From positions 1 through 9,733 of the forward strand of contig JAHFDE010000080.1 in assembly GCA_023249165.1 (NCBI GenBank): a stretch of 9,733 bases of DNA, in the 5' to 3' direction. The DNA comes from Candidatus Methylomirabilota bacterium. Lineage in GTDB: Bacteria; Methylomirabilota; Methylomirabilia; Methylomirabilales; CSP1-5. A program made the position numbers and the translations under genes. The notes under the pieces were generated by a model. The model was not told the DNA's origin. It saw only the letters and a list, made by a program, of their open reading frames with translations, and did not search any database. This document shows positions 1 to 5,961 of the stretch, one piece after another. The first letter of the stretch is position 1, and every line of letters begins with the position of its first letter.

Positions 1-716
1 CGTACGTCAACAAGCAGAACGAGTGGGTGGGCTTCTCCATTGACCTGGTCGAGCAGCTCATCCTCCCCGCGGTCTCGCAGAAAGTGGGCAAGACCGTGAA
101 ACTCGAGAAGAAAGAATCCACGCCGGCCACGCGGATCCCGCTCCTCTCCTCCGGCGCCGTGGATCTCATCGCCGGGACCATGACCGACACCCGCCCCCGG
201 CGTGACAGCGTGGACTTCAGCCTGACCTTCTTCGTCACCGGCGCCCAGTTCCTGGTAAAGAAGGGGAGCCCCATCAAGGGGATCCAGGACATCGCCGGCA
301 AGCGCGTGGGGGCCCAGCAGGGCTCGACGAACGCGAGGATCATCCGCGAGCGGGTGCCCACCGCCCAGCTCCGCGAGTTCCCGGATCAGCCGTCCGGATT
401 CCAGGCGCTGGCGCAGGGTCTGGTGGATACCTATACGAATGACGGGATCCAATTGGCCGGGCTCAGGGCCAAGGCCGCGAGCCCCGGGGACTGGGACATC
501 GTCGGCGACTTCTACTCCTACGAGCCGTACGGGATGGCGATGCGGAAGGGGGACTCCGACTTCCGCGCCGTCGTGAACAACGGCCTGATGGAGGGGATTG
601 ACTCCGGCAAGTTCTTCGAGATCTACGAGAAGTGGTTCGGGCCAAATAGCGAGCTGCCATACCGCATGGACTCGGACATCAAGAGATTCATGATCTACCA
701 GTCCGTGCCGAAGTAA
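1..716 (+). CDS. Amino-acid ABC transporter solute-binding protein (5' partial)
   Basis: This is the periplasmic ligand-binding subunit of a polar amino-acid ABC importer. The reading frame is open from base 3 to the TAA at 714-716, so the N-terminus and signal peptide lie upstream of the window. A GTG at 27 is internal to the protein, because family-like residues (YVNKQNEWVGFSIDLVEQL) precede and cross it. Typical family features are visible: the FSIDLVEQ segment, the LLSSGAVDLIAGTMTDTRPR stretch carrying the conserved ligand-contact Arg, a GKRVGAQQGST segment, and the C-terminal FEIYEKWFGPNS. The overall pattern resembles the GltI glutamate/aspartate-binding group, but the substrate cannot be fixed from sequence alone. 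The first permease gene starts two bases after the stop codon, so the three genes form one operon. Confidence 0.93.
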   Translation, partial: YVNKQNEWVGFSIDLVEQLILPAVSQKVGKTVKLEKKESTPATRIPLLSSGAVDLIAGTMTDTRPRRDSVDFSLTFFVTGAQFLVKKGSPIKGIQDIAGKRVGAQQGSTNARIIRERVPTAQLREFPDQPSGFQALAQGLVDTYTNDGIQLAGLRAKAASPGDWDIVGDFYSYEPYGMAMRKGDSDFRAVVNNGLMEGIDSGKFFEIYEKWFGPNSELPYRMDSDIKRFMIYQSVPK

Positions 717-717
717 C

Positions 718-1443
718 GTGCAGTACCAGTTTGACTGGTCGGTCCTCTGGAGGGGCCAGTCCGCTCAGTGGCTCCTCCAGGGGATCCTGACCACGCTCGA
801 GATCTCGGCGCTGGCCTGGCTTCTGGCCTCGGCCCTCGGCGTCCTGTCGGGGGCCCTCCGCACCGTCCCCCTCCGCCCGCTGCGCGTCCTGGCCACCTTC
901 TACGTCGAGTTCTTCCGGAACGTGCCCCTGCTCGTCTGGATGTTCTTCTGGTACTTCGGCGTCCCTCCGCTCCTCCCTCGGCCGGTCCAGGACTGGCTCT
1001 TCAACCACGGGGCCGAGTTCTGGGCCGGCATGTTCGCCCTCGGGGTCTACCACGGGGCGCGCTTCTCCGAGGTGATCCGCTCGGGGATCCAGTCCATCCC
1101 CAAGACCCAGTTCGAGGCCGCCGCCTCCACAGGGCTCACGGTGGCCCAGGCGTACCGCCTCATTATCATCCCGATTGCGCTTCGGCTCATCGTCCCGCCG
1201 ATGACGAATGAATCGCTGAACCTCCTCAAGAACTCGTCGCTGGCGCTGACCATCGGCGTGGCCGAGCTGACCTTCCAGACGCGCCAGATCGAGACCTACA
1301 CCGCCAAGGCGATTGAGGCCCTCACCGCGGGGACCCTGATCTACCTGATCCTCTGCCTCGGCATCGCCTCGGTCATGGCCCGGGTGGAGCGGCGCTTCGC
1401 CATCCCGGGACTCATCGCCCGAGTCGGACGGGCGGAGCACTGA
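718..1443 (+). CDS. Amino-acid ABC transporter permease (GltJ/HisM-type)
   Basis: This is an inner-membrane permease of a polar amino-acid importer (HisM/GlnP/GltJ family), 241 aa, close to the usual 220-250 aa. It is hydrophobic with about five membrane segments. The early motif EFFRNVPLLVWMFFWYFG is the family signature before the second helix. The EAA loop, which docks the ATPase, reads EVIRSGIQSIPKTQFEAAAS followed by TGLTVAQAYR. The start is GTG at 718, one base after the preceding stop, so translation is probably coupled. The next permease starts three bases after the stop. It most resembles the first permease of gltIJKL-type operons, but substrate is unproven. Confidence 0.93.
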   Translation: MQYQFDWSVLWRGQSAQWLLQGILTTLEISALAWLLASALGVLSGALRTVPLRPLRVLATFYVEFFRNVPLLVWMFFWYFGVPPLLPRPVQDWLFNHGAEFWAGMFALGVYHGARFSEVIRSGIQSIPKTQFEAAASTGLTVAQAYRLIIIPIALRLIVPPMTNESLNLLKNSSLALTIGVAELTFQTRQIETYTAKAIEALTAGTLIYLILCLGIASVMARVERRFAIPGLIARVGRAEH

Positions 1444-1445
1444 GC

Positions 1446-2135
1446 GTGGACTTCGGCGTTGTGGTGAGTAATTTCGGGTTTCTCATGGTCCAGGGGTTCC
1501 TGGGCTTCGGGAACTTCGTGGGCGGCACCCTCAGGTTGGCGATCCCCGCCATCGTCCTCGGGTTCATCCTGGGGATCTTCATCGGTCTCGGGCGGCTGGC
1601 CCGCGCCCCGTGGATCCGGATCCCGGCGACGGGCTACGTGGAGCTCTTCCGCGGCACGCCCCTCATCATGGTGATCTTCTGGTTCTGGTTTATTCTTCCG
1701 ATCCTGCTGCGCGTTCCGCTCCCGGAGTACTGGGTGGCGCTCGCGGCCTTCGTCATCTTCGAGGCAGCCTACCTGGGGGAGATCGTCCGGGCGGGGATCC
1801 AGTCGGTGCCGAAAGGGCAGGTGGAGGCGGCGACGGCGACCGGGCTCACGGCCGCTCAGACCATGCGCCACGTCGTCCTGCCCCAGGCCCTCAAGAACAT
1901 GATCCCGGCGCTGGTGACCCAGTTCATCGTGCTCCTCAAGGATACGTCGCTGGCATCCATCATCGGCTACGTGGACCTGACCAAGGCCGCCCAGATTGTG
2001 AACAACCGCGAGATCCGCCCCTTCGAGCTGTACCTCTTCATTGCCGTTGTGTACTGGATCTGCACCTACAGCATGTCCCGCTTCAGCCGCCGGCTGGAGC
2101 TCCGCCTGGGGTCACCAATGGGAGGCCCTGCCTAG
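1446..2135 (+). CDS. Amino-acid ABC transporter permease (GltK/HisM-type)
   Basis: This is the second inner-membrane permease, 229 aa, expected to form the heterodimeric channel with the permease encoded just upstream. It carries the family signature ELFRGTPLIMVIFWFWF and an EAA loop reading EIVRAGIQSVPKGQVEAATA, then TGLTAAQTMRHVVLPQALKN. The chosen GTG start at 1446 has GGAG about nine bases upstream and lies two bases past the previous stop. In gltIJKL-type operons the ATPase gene comes next. Here the operon stops at TAG 2133-2135 and a large palindromic spacer follows, so the ATPase must be encoded elsewhere, upstream or shared. Confidence 0.93.
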   Translation: MDFGVVVSNFGFLMVQGFLGFGNFVGGTLRLAIPAIVLGFILGIFIGLGRLARAPWIRIPATGYVELFRGTPLIMVIFWFWFILPILLRVPLPEYWVALAAFVIFEAAYLGEIVRAGIQSVPKGQVEAATATGLTAAQTMRHVVLPQALKNMIPALVTQFIVLLKDTSLASIIGYVDLTKAAQIVNNREIRPFELYLFIAVVYWICTYSMSRFSRRLELRLGSPMGGPA

Positions 2136-2307
2136 TGCCGCGCCCGCCATCCCTGCCCAGCCCCCCCTCTGGCGTGGCATGAGAAATGCTTCTGGGTTCT
2201 TGGGATTCGCCGGCCGACCGGTAGCACCAATCGCGAGCCGGCGAGGGAAATAGATCCGGAGGAAGGCGGAAACTGGTTTGCATCCGGCCGGGGTCCCGCC
2301 ACGGCAC

Positions 2308-2342
2308 CAGCGCCTGCAGGCCCCGAGCGACATTGGCGGAAG
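2308..2342 (+). repeat. Repeat block A, copy 1
   Basis: This 35-base segment, containing the core CCTGCAGGCCCCGAGCGACA, matches 3529-3563 with a single mismatch (34 of 35). It lies in the left arm of the long palindrome. In both places block A is followed by block B in the same orientation, separated by unrelated sequence of different length. Confidence 0.9.
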
Positions 2343-2528
2343 CGGCGGGGCCCCCCGGCGGGCGACGGCCCGGGAAACCGAGGCGTGATCCGTGCCGGCC
2401 TTCCTTGCACGGATCGTGAACACGGCGGGACCCGGGCCGTAAGCCACCGAAGAGGGTCGCCGCGAGAGCCCCGGAGCGAGGGGCCGAGGGCGCTGGTGCA
2501 ACAGAATCAGCACCCCGTGAGATTTTCC

Positions 2529-2560
2529 GCCGACGCAGGATGCCTTCCCGAGCCGGTGAG
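2529..2560 (+). repeat. Repeat block B, copy 1
   Basis: This segment, beginning GCCGACGCAGGATGCC, matches 3660-3690 apart from one mismatch and one single-base gap. It lies in the right arm of the palindrome, about 40 bases before the phosphodiesterase start. Confidence 0.9.
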
Positions 2561-2600
2561 TCGGCCGAACGTCCCCCACATGAAAGGGCACTGGCGGTCA

Positions 2601-3476
2601 ATGAAGATCTGGACGATCCTCATCGGACTTTTCCTCTCTCTGCTGGTCACCGACTGGGTCCCGGTTACCCAGGCCAATCCCCCAGCCCTGCGGGTCGTCG
2701 TCGTCAGCATCGACGGGGCCAGGCCCGACGGAATCCTTCAGGCCGTGACCCCGACCATCACCCGCCTCTGGAAAGAGGGGTCCTACTCCTTCCGCGCCCA
2801 GACCATCTCCCCCAGCACCACGCTTCCCGCCACCACTTCCATGCTGACCGGAATCTCTCCTGACCGCCACGGCGAGCGAGACAATAACTGGTGGCCCGGA
2901 GAGGCGACAGTAACCGCCGAGACGGTCTTCAGCCTGGCCAAGTCCCAGGGGCTCAAGACCGCCATGGTGGTGACGAAGGAGAAGTTCGGCTTCCTCGCCC
3001 GCCCCGGGAGTCTGGATCACTTTGAGGTGGTTCCCCATCTTGCGCCAGACGTGGTCCTTCGGGCCCTCGCGTACCTAAAATCTGAAAAGCCCCACCTCCT
3101 CTTCATTCATTTTGCTGACGCCGACATAACCGGACATCTTCACGGCTGGATGAGCCCGGAGTATCTCATCGCGCTGCAGACCGTCGATGAGGCGGTAGAG
3201 ATCTTGCTCCGGATGATGGAGGAGACGAAGCTTGTCCGCGAGACCCTGCTCATTATCACCGCCGATCACGGAGGCCATGACTTCACCCACGGCACGACGC
3301 TTCCCGAAGATATGACCATCCCCTGGATTGCCGTTGGGCCCGGCGTTCGCGAGGGCTACGAGATTCCCGATCAGGTCGTGATCTACGACACCGCCGCCAC
3401 CGTCCTCCTTTTCCTGGGGACCCCCATCCCGGCCCATTGGGACGGCCGCCCCCTCCGCTCCATCTTCCGTCCATGA
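2601..3476 (+). CDS. Secreted type I phosphodiesterase / alkaline-phosphatase-superfamily protein
   Basis: This is a metal-dependent phosphoesterase of the nucleotide pyrophosphatase/phosphodiesterase group, 291 aa from ATG 2601, expected in the periplasm or outside the cell. The N-terminus is a signal peptide: Lys, a hydrophobic core of about 15 residues, and a likely cleavage site after VTQA near residue 25. Metal and catalytic motifs are present in order: VVVSIDG (Asp38), the Thr nucleophile in STTLPATTSMLTG (Thr74), DADITGHLHG (Asp173/175, His179) and TADHGGHDFTHG (Asp222, His223, His226). An in-frame ATG at 2580 is an alternative start but puts extra basic residues before the signal peptide; neither has a strong Shine-Dalgarno. 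The physiological substrate is unknown. The gene stands alone between two spacers that share repeat blocks. Confidence 0.88.
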   Translation: MKIWTILIGLFLSLLVTDWVPVTQANPPALRVVVVSIDGARPDGILQAVTPTITRLWKEGSYSFRAQTISPSTTLPATTSMLTGISPDRHGERDNNWWPGEATVTAETVFSLAKSQGLKTAMVVTKEKFGFLARPGSLDHFEVVPHLAPDVVLRALAYLKSEKPHLLFIHFADADITGHLHGWMSPEYLIALQTVDEAVEILLRMMEETKLVRETLLIITADHGGHDFTHGTTLPEDMTIPWIAVGPGVREGYEIPDQVVIYDTAATVLLFLGTPIPAHWDGRPLRSIFRP

Positions 3477-3528
3477 GGGTATTTCAACCTTCACCTCCAT
3501 GAGGCCGCACGTGGCCCTCCGCGAGCAA

Positions 3529-3563
3529 CAGCACCTGCAGGCCCCGAGCGACATTGGCGGAAG
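3529..3563 (+). repeat. Repeat block A, copy 2
   Basis: This is the second copy of block A (34 of 35 identical to 2308-2342), about 50 bases after the phosphodiesterase stop. Unlike copy 1, it is not in an obvious long palindrome. Confidence 0.9.
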
Positions 3564-3612
3564 TCCGAAAGCCCCCTCGCCGCTCTACCCCAGTGCTTTC
3601 CCCCATCCCCTG

Positions 3613-3647
3613 GGTCGCCGGTCATCGGTCGTCGGTGGTCGGTCATC
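3613..3647 (+). repeat. Five tandem 7-bp repeats (GGTCRYC-like)
   Basis: Five consecutive heptamers read GGTCGCC, GGTCATC, GGTCGTC, GGTGGTC and GGTCATC. They sit between repeat blocks A2 and B2 in the spacer after the phosphodiesterase gene. No protein is implied. Confidence 0.85.
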
Positions 3648-3659
3648 GGACACAGGCTG

Positions 3660-3690
3660 GCCGACGCAGGATGCTTCCCGACCCGGTGAG
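3660..3690 (+). repeat. Repeat block B, copy 2
   Basis: This is the second copy of block B (one mismatch and one gap against 2529-2560). The 9-mer GCCGACGCA occurs again at about 3694, giving a short direct repeat around the block. Confidence 0.88.
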
Positions 3691-3716
3691 GCTGCCGACG
3701 CAATCTCCGTGCGGAT

Positions 3717-3745
3717 TTGACGGCAATGGGCGCGCATGCTATAAG
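3717..3745 (+). promoter_or_regulatory. Sigma70-type promoter for the cyclophilin-like gene
   Basis: TTGACG at 3717-3722 and TATAAG at 3740-3745 are separated by exactly 17 bases; each hexamer matches consensus at five of six positions. The predicted transcript start, near 3752, is too close to ATG 3758 but leaves room for the GGAGGGG before ATG 3770. The promoter therefore supports 3770 as the start. Confidence 0.75.
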
Positions 3746-3769
3746 GGATGGGCTTTCATGGAGGGGCGG

Positions 3770-4144
3770 ATGGCGCACAAGATCGTTATCAAGGCAGGGG
3801 ATCTCACCGCTGAGGCGGTCCTCAACAACAGCCCCACCGCCAAGGCGGTCTGGGGGGCCCTGCCGATCACCGGCAAGGCCAACACCTGGGGAGACGAGAT
3901 CTACTTCGCGACTCCGGTCAAGCGTGAACTGGAGCCGGCCGCGAGAGAGATCGTGGAAATGGGGGACCTGGGCTATTGGCCCCCCGGCCGGGCCCTCTGC
4001 ATCTTCTTCGGGCCCACCCCGGTGAGCACCGGCAGCGAGATCCGTTGCGCGAGCGCGGTCAACATCATCGGGCGCGTCCAGGGAGACCCGACGATCTTTA
4101 GGAAGGTCAAGGACGGCGCCCGCATCCAGATCAACCCCGCCTAA
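3770..4144 (+). CDS. Cyclophilin-like protein, TM1367/DUF369 family
   Basis: This is a 124-aa protein of the small cyclophilin-like family (Pfam Cyclophil_like, typified by Thermotoga TM1367). It shows the family's hallmark stretches: NSPTAKAVWGALPITGKA, WGDEIYF, TPVKRELE, the MGDLGYWPPGRALCIFFGPT block and the C-terminal AVNIIGRVQGD. The family shares the cyclophilin beta-barrel fold but lacks classical prolyl-isomerase residues, and its biochemical role is not established. The start at ATG 3770 is preferred over ATG 3758 because of the promoter at 3717-3745 and the GGAGGGG just upstream. A small membrane protein gene follows after 53 bases and may be co-transcribed. Confidence 0.87.
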   Translation: MAHKIVIKAGDLTAEAVLNNSPTAKAVWGALPITGKANTWGDEIYFATPVKRELEPAAREIVEMGDLGYWPPGRALCIFFGPTPVSTGSEIRCASAVNIIGRVQGDPTIFRKVKDGARIQINPA

Positions 4145-4197
4145 CCCCCGCCCTCACCAAGCGAGCGACTGGAGACATTGAACCGGCTGGGTGTGCG

Positions 4198-4542
4198 ATG
4201 AATATCGGGCCGAGAGAGGAGCGCAAGCGGCTTATCATGGGGGGTGCCACGCTGGCCATGTCCGTGGGGATCACCATCGGACTCATCTATTCTGGCGTCG
4301 ATCGGTGGTGGAGGCTCGGCCTCTTCTTCCCGTTCTGGATGGCAGCCCTTGGCATCTTCCAGGCGCTCGAGCAGACCTGAGTGGCTCTGGCGGCGCGAGG
4401 TTCGCGAAATCTGGACACCGGAGAAGAGAAAATCCAAGACACCGCAGTGGTCAGGCAGCTTCGCCGCCAAGCGCGTCGGGTGCACATCGAGTCCATCCTG
4501 GCAGCCGCCTGGCTCACCGCGCTGTGCCTGATCCCTTACTAG
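4198..4542 (+). CDS. Candidate small membrane selenoprotein (in-frame TGA read as Sec)
   Basis: ATG 4198 opens a frame of 60 codons to TGA 4378-4380. The same frame continues without interruption for 53 more codons to TAG 4540-4542. Read through, the product is 114 aa: a basic start (EERKR), a membrane segment at about 12-34, a second at about 38-57 (RWWRLGLFFPFWMAALGIF), the TGA residue at 61 in the context LEQT-X-VALAARG, a charged linker (NLDTGEEKIQDT, LRRQARR) and a third hydrophobic segment at about 97-113. I recall, without being able to check, related small bacterial membrane proteins with Cys at this position, which fits Sec replacing Cys. A SECIS-like hairpin lies at 4394-4406. TGA is an ordinary stop in many neighbouring genes, so the code is not reassigned. 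Alternatives are a nonsense mutation, a sequencing error, or a true 60-aa protein. No strong Shine-Dalgarno precedes ATG 4198. Function is unknown. Confidence 0.6.
4378..4406 (+). promoter_or_regulatory. Candidate bacterial SECIS following in-frame TGA
   Basis: The stem CGCGA (4394-4398) pairs perfectly with TCGCG (4402-4406) around the loop GGT (4399-4401). Eighteen bases separate the TGA from the loop. Known bacterial SECIS elements have the loop roughly 16-37 bases after UGA and a G in the first two loop positions. The AGGTT apical sequence also resembles the AGGUCU of E. coli fdhF. The hairpin is short, so this supports but does not prove recoding. Confidence 0.5.
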
Positions 4543-4607
4543 GCGAACCTTCAGAGCCTTGGCCAATGAATGAATGGGCACCTCCTCCCCTCGCCGGTTC
4601 GGAATCG

Positions 4608-4704
4608 GCGGTCAACGGGTGGCACCAGACGGGTGCCCAGCCGCCCGGAGGCGTTAATTCTCCGAGGACAGCTGGGCTGTTGGGTGACAGGACCCGTTGA
4701 CCGC
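4608..4704. ncRNA. 97-nt compact multi-hairpin element of unknown family
   Basis: A perfect 13-bp stem (4608-4620 with 4692-4704) closes the element. Inside are GGCACC/GGTGCC (4621-4626 with 4632-4637, 5-base loop), CAGC/GCTG (4638-4641 with 4671-4674) enclosing CGGAG/CTCCG (4646-4650 with 4660-4664), and CTGT/ACAG (4677-4680 with 4687-4690). Together they fold into a cloverleaf-like shape. It lies upstream of the putative promoter for the methyltransferase gene, so it is not obviously a 5' leader. I recognise no known riboswitch, tRNA or small RNA. It could instead be a short mobile palindromic element. Confidence 0.5.
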
Positions 4705-4720
4705 GCTGAGGAGAAAATCG

Positions 4721-4749
4721 TTCCCTTTCCGAAAGGGATCGGCTAGAAT
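4721..4749 (+). promoter_or_regulatory. Possible promoter with spacer palindrome, methyltransferase operon
   Basis: TAGAAT at 4744-4749 is a good -10 hexamer. The -35 position 17 bases upstream (TTCCCT) is weak. The spacer region contains a perfect 7-bp palindrome, TCCCTTT-ccg-AAAGGGA (4722-4738), which could be an operator or an activator site compensating for the weak -35. Confidence 0.45.
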
Positions 4750-4784
4750 ACCGTCCTCCGCATCCCGAGGGAAGGGGCGACATC

Positions 4785-5471
4785 ATGGATTCGCGATGGC
4801 AGCTCTCGCATAAGTCCGTCAAGCGGGCCTACGCCGCCGTCTCCCCTTTCTATGATCTCATCTTCGATCGCGTTTTCTATCCCGGGCGGGTCGAGGCCAT
4901 CAAGCTCCTGGGCGTCGGCCCATACGACCAGATCCTGGAGGTCGGGATCGGCACCGGCCTGAACCTGCCCCTCTACCCGCGCCACCGCCGACTGGTGGGG
5001 ATCGATCTCTCGGGGCACATGCTCCAAAAGGCGAAAGAACGCGTCCGCGAGCTGGGCACCCCACACGTGCGTCTCGTCGTGATGGACGCCACGCGGATGG
5101 GTTTCCAGGACAACAGCTTTGACCACGTCCTCGCCACGTACGTCATCAGCGCGGTGCCGGATCCCATCCAGGTCCTGCGCGAGATCAAGCGGGTGTGCCG
5201 GCCAAAAGGCCATATCATCATCCTGAATCACTTCAAGAGCGACCACCCCGTCATGGGCCGGCTCGAGAGGATGATGGCCCCCCTCATCACGCGAACGGGC
5301 CTCTTCAAGCCGGACCTCCAACTGACCCCCCTCTTGGAGAAGGTGGGCCTTGTCCCGGACCAGATCCACCGCGTCAATTTGCTCAGCGGCTGGCGCCTGG
5401 TCCGGTGTATCAATGTCAAGGAGACCCGGCCACAGGTCTGGCCGATCGAAGGAGGTACACATGGCTCGTAG
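4785..5471 (+). CDS. Class I SAM-dependent methyltransferase, PmtA-like
   Basis: This is a 228-aa Rossmann-fold methyltransferase. The SAM-binding motif I is ILEVGIGTGLNLPLYP (Glu52, Gly54, Gly56, Gly58), motif II is LVGIDLS (Asp74, likely ribose contact), and VVMDATRMGF (Asp101) is the adenine-side acidic motif. VISAVPDPIQVLREIKRVCRPKG forms the usual post-motif region, followed by IIILNHF. The VGIGTGLNLPLYP and NHF patterns resemble the Rhodobacter-type phosphatidylethanolamine N-methyltransferase PmtA, so lipid methylation is plausible; UbiE-like quinone methylation is an alternative. ATG 4785 has GGGAAGGGG seven bases upstream. Its last 11 bases overlap the start of the nuclease gene. Confidence 0.87.
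   Translation: MDSRWQLSHKSVKRAYAAVSPFYDLIFDRVFYPGRVEAIKLLGVGPYDQILEVGIGTGLNLPLYPRHRRLVGIDLSGHMLQKAKERVRELGTPHVRLVVMDATRMGFQDNSFDHVLATYVISAVPDPIQVLREIKRVCRPKGHIIILNHFKSDHPVMGRLERMMAPLITRTGLFKPDLQLTPLLEKVGLVPDQIHRVNLLSGWRLVRCINVKETRPQVWPIEGGTHGS
5449..5456 (+). promoter_or_regulatory. Strong Shine-Dalgarno inside the methyltransferase gene
   Basis: AAGGAGGT, a full match to the anti-Shine-Dalgarno sequence, sits four bases before ATG 5461 and within the end of the methyltransferase coding sequence. It fixes 5461 as the start of the exported nuclease-family gene even though the same frame is open further upstream. Confidence 0.8.
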
Positions 5472-5961
5472 CTCTCTCTCCCGGCGGTGGGTCCTCCTGT
5501 TCTCTCTCCTGCTCTGTGGCATCACGCCCGGCCTCACCCACGCCCAGGAGACGGGAACGCTCCATGAGATGGAGGTCCTCGGCGTTATCGCCGATCCGGG
5601 CGGACAGGCGCGCGTCCTGCTCCGCAGCAAGAGAGATAAGCGGGCCCTCTCCATGGCCATCGGGCAGTTTGAGGCTGTGGGGATCGCGCTCCCCCTCGAA
5701 GGCGTGACCCCTCCACGGCCGTACACCCATGACCTGCTCCTGGACGTCCTCCGCCGTTTCCAGGCCAGCGTGGCCAGGGCGGTGATCACCGAGCTGAAGG
5801 AGAACACCTATTACGCCACCCTCGTCCTCCAGGTGGACGGGCGAGAGATCCAAGTCGACTCTCGACCGAGCGACGCTGTCGCGTTAGCTCTTCGCGTCGG
5901 CGCGCCGATCCTGGCGGCGGAAACGGTGCTCGAGGCCCAATCCCAAGGGGCCCAGCCGTGA
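5461..5961 (+). CDS. Exported bifunctional-nuclease-family protein (DUF151)
   Basis: This is a 166-aa protein of the bifunctional nuclease family (Pfam DNase-RNase/DUF151). An N-terminal signal peptide is clear: RSSLSRRW, the hydrophobic WVLLFSLLLCG, and a probable cleavage after THA near residue 27. The mature part carries the family pattern: MEVLGVIAD, VLLRSKRDKRALSMAIGQFE, RPYTHDLLLDVL, VARAVITELKENTYYATL, and the signature QVDSRPSDAVALALR followed by GAPILAAETVL. Plant and Thermotoga members are cytosolic or plastid proteins, so export suggests a periplasmic role. It starts inside the methyltransferase gene and overlaps the next gene by four bases, so the genes are tightly coupled. Confidence 0.9.
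   Translation: MARSSLSRRWVLLFSLLLCGITPGLTHAQETGTLHEMEVLGVIADPGGQARVLLRSKRDKRALSMAIGQFEAVGIALPLEGVTPPRPYTHDLLLDVLRRFQASVARAVITELKENTYYATLVLQVDGREIQVDSRPSDAVALALRVGAPILAAETVLEAQSQGAQP

Larger units (their letters stand above)
2211..2567. repeat. Long imperfect palindrome (fold-back element or structured RNA)
   Basis: Concentric complementary segments share nearly one centre, close to 2401. Checked pairs are 2211-2218/2560-2567 (8 of 8), 2238-2249/2545-2556 (10 of 12), 2265-2272/2524-2531 (8 of 8), 2304-2314/2489-2499 (11 of 11), 2319-2324/2480-2485, 2342-2347/2458-2463, 2365-2374/2431-2440 (10 of 10) and an apical stem 2384-2395/2407-2418 (12 bp counting two G-U pairs, 11-base loop). A competing near-perfect pairing, 2285-2300 with 2424-2439 (15 of 16), is also possible. 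This is either a non-autonomous fold-back/MITE-like element or a large structured transcript. No transposase or known RNA family was recognised. Confidence 0.65.
2136..2600. other. 465-bp spacer with no supported gene
   Basis: No coding sequence is supported here. The frame of the downstream phosphodiesterase stays open back to 2385, but the sequence before its signal peptide is Arg/Pro-rich and overlaps the stem of a large palindrome, so it is unlikely to be translated. The spacer holds the long inverted repeat at 2211-2567 and repeat blocks A1 and B1. I see no clear terminator with a T-run after the permease gene and no convincing sigma70 promoter for the downstream gene. Confidence 0.7.

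Noticed and set aside
2211..2567. RNase P RNA, tmRNA or a known riboswitch
   Set aside because: None of the conserved sequence blocks of these families could be found; only the extended complementarity is supported.
2385..2600. N-terminal extension of the phosphodiesterase back to 2385
   Set aside because: It would bury the signal peptide inside the protein and translate the right arm of the palindrome; the sequence is Arg/Pro-rich without domain character.
3613..3647. CRISPR array
   Set aside because: The units are only 7 bp with no spacers, so it is a simple tandem repeat.
4198..4542. Simple pseudogene or two separate small genes
   Set aside because: This is kept as an alternative only. 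Both parts share one frame, the second part lacks its own ribosome-binding site, and a SECIS-like hairpin follows the TGA, so recoding is the better working explanation.
4590..4626. tRNA T-arm-like GGTTCGGAATC followed by CACCA
   Set aside because: The loop has an extra base, the stem is irregular, and no matching acceptor, D-arm or anticodon arm lies upstream.
4617..4640. T-box-like GGGTGGCACC motif
   Set aside because: The motif resembles the T-box antiterminator, but there is no specifier stem, no terminator and no aminoacyl-tRNA or amino-acid gene downstream. The bases are better explained by the 13-bp stem and the GGCACC/GGTGCC hairpin.
4743..5807. Long minus-strand open frame (354 codons) opposite the methyltransferase and nuclease genes
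   Set aside because: The + strand genes have clear motifs and ribosome-binding sites. The minus frame has no recognisable domain and is a by-product of high GC.
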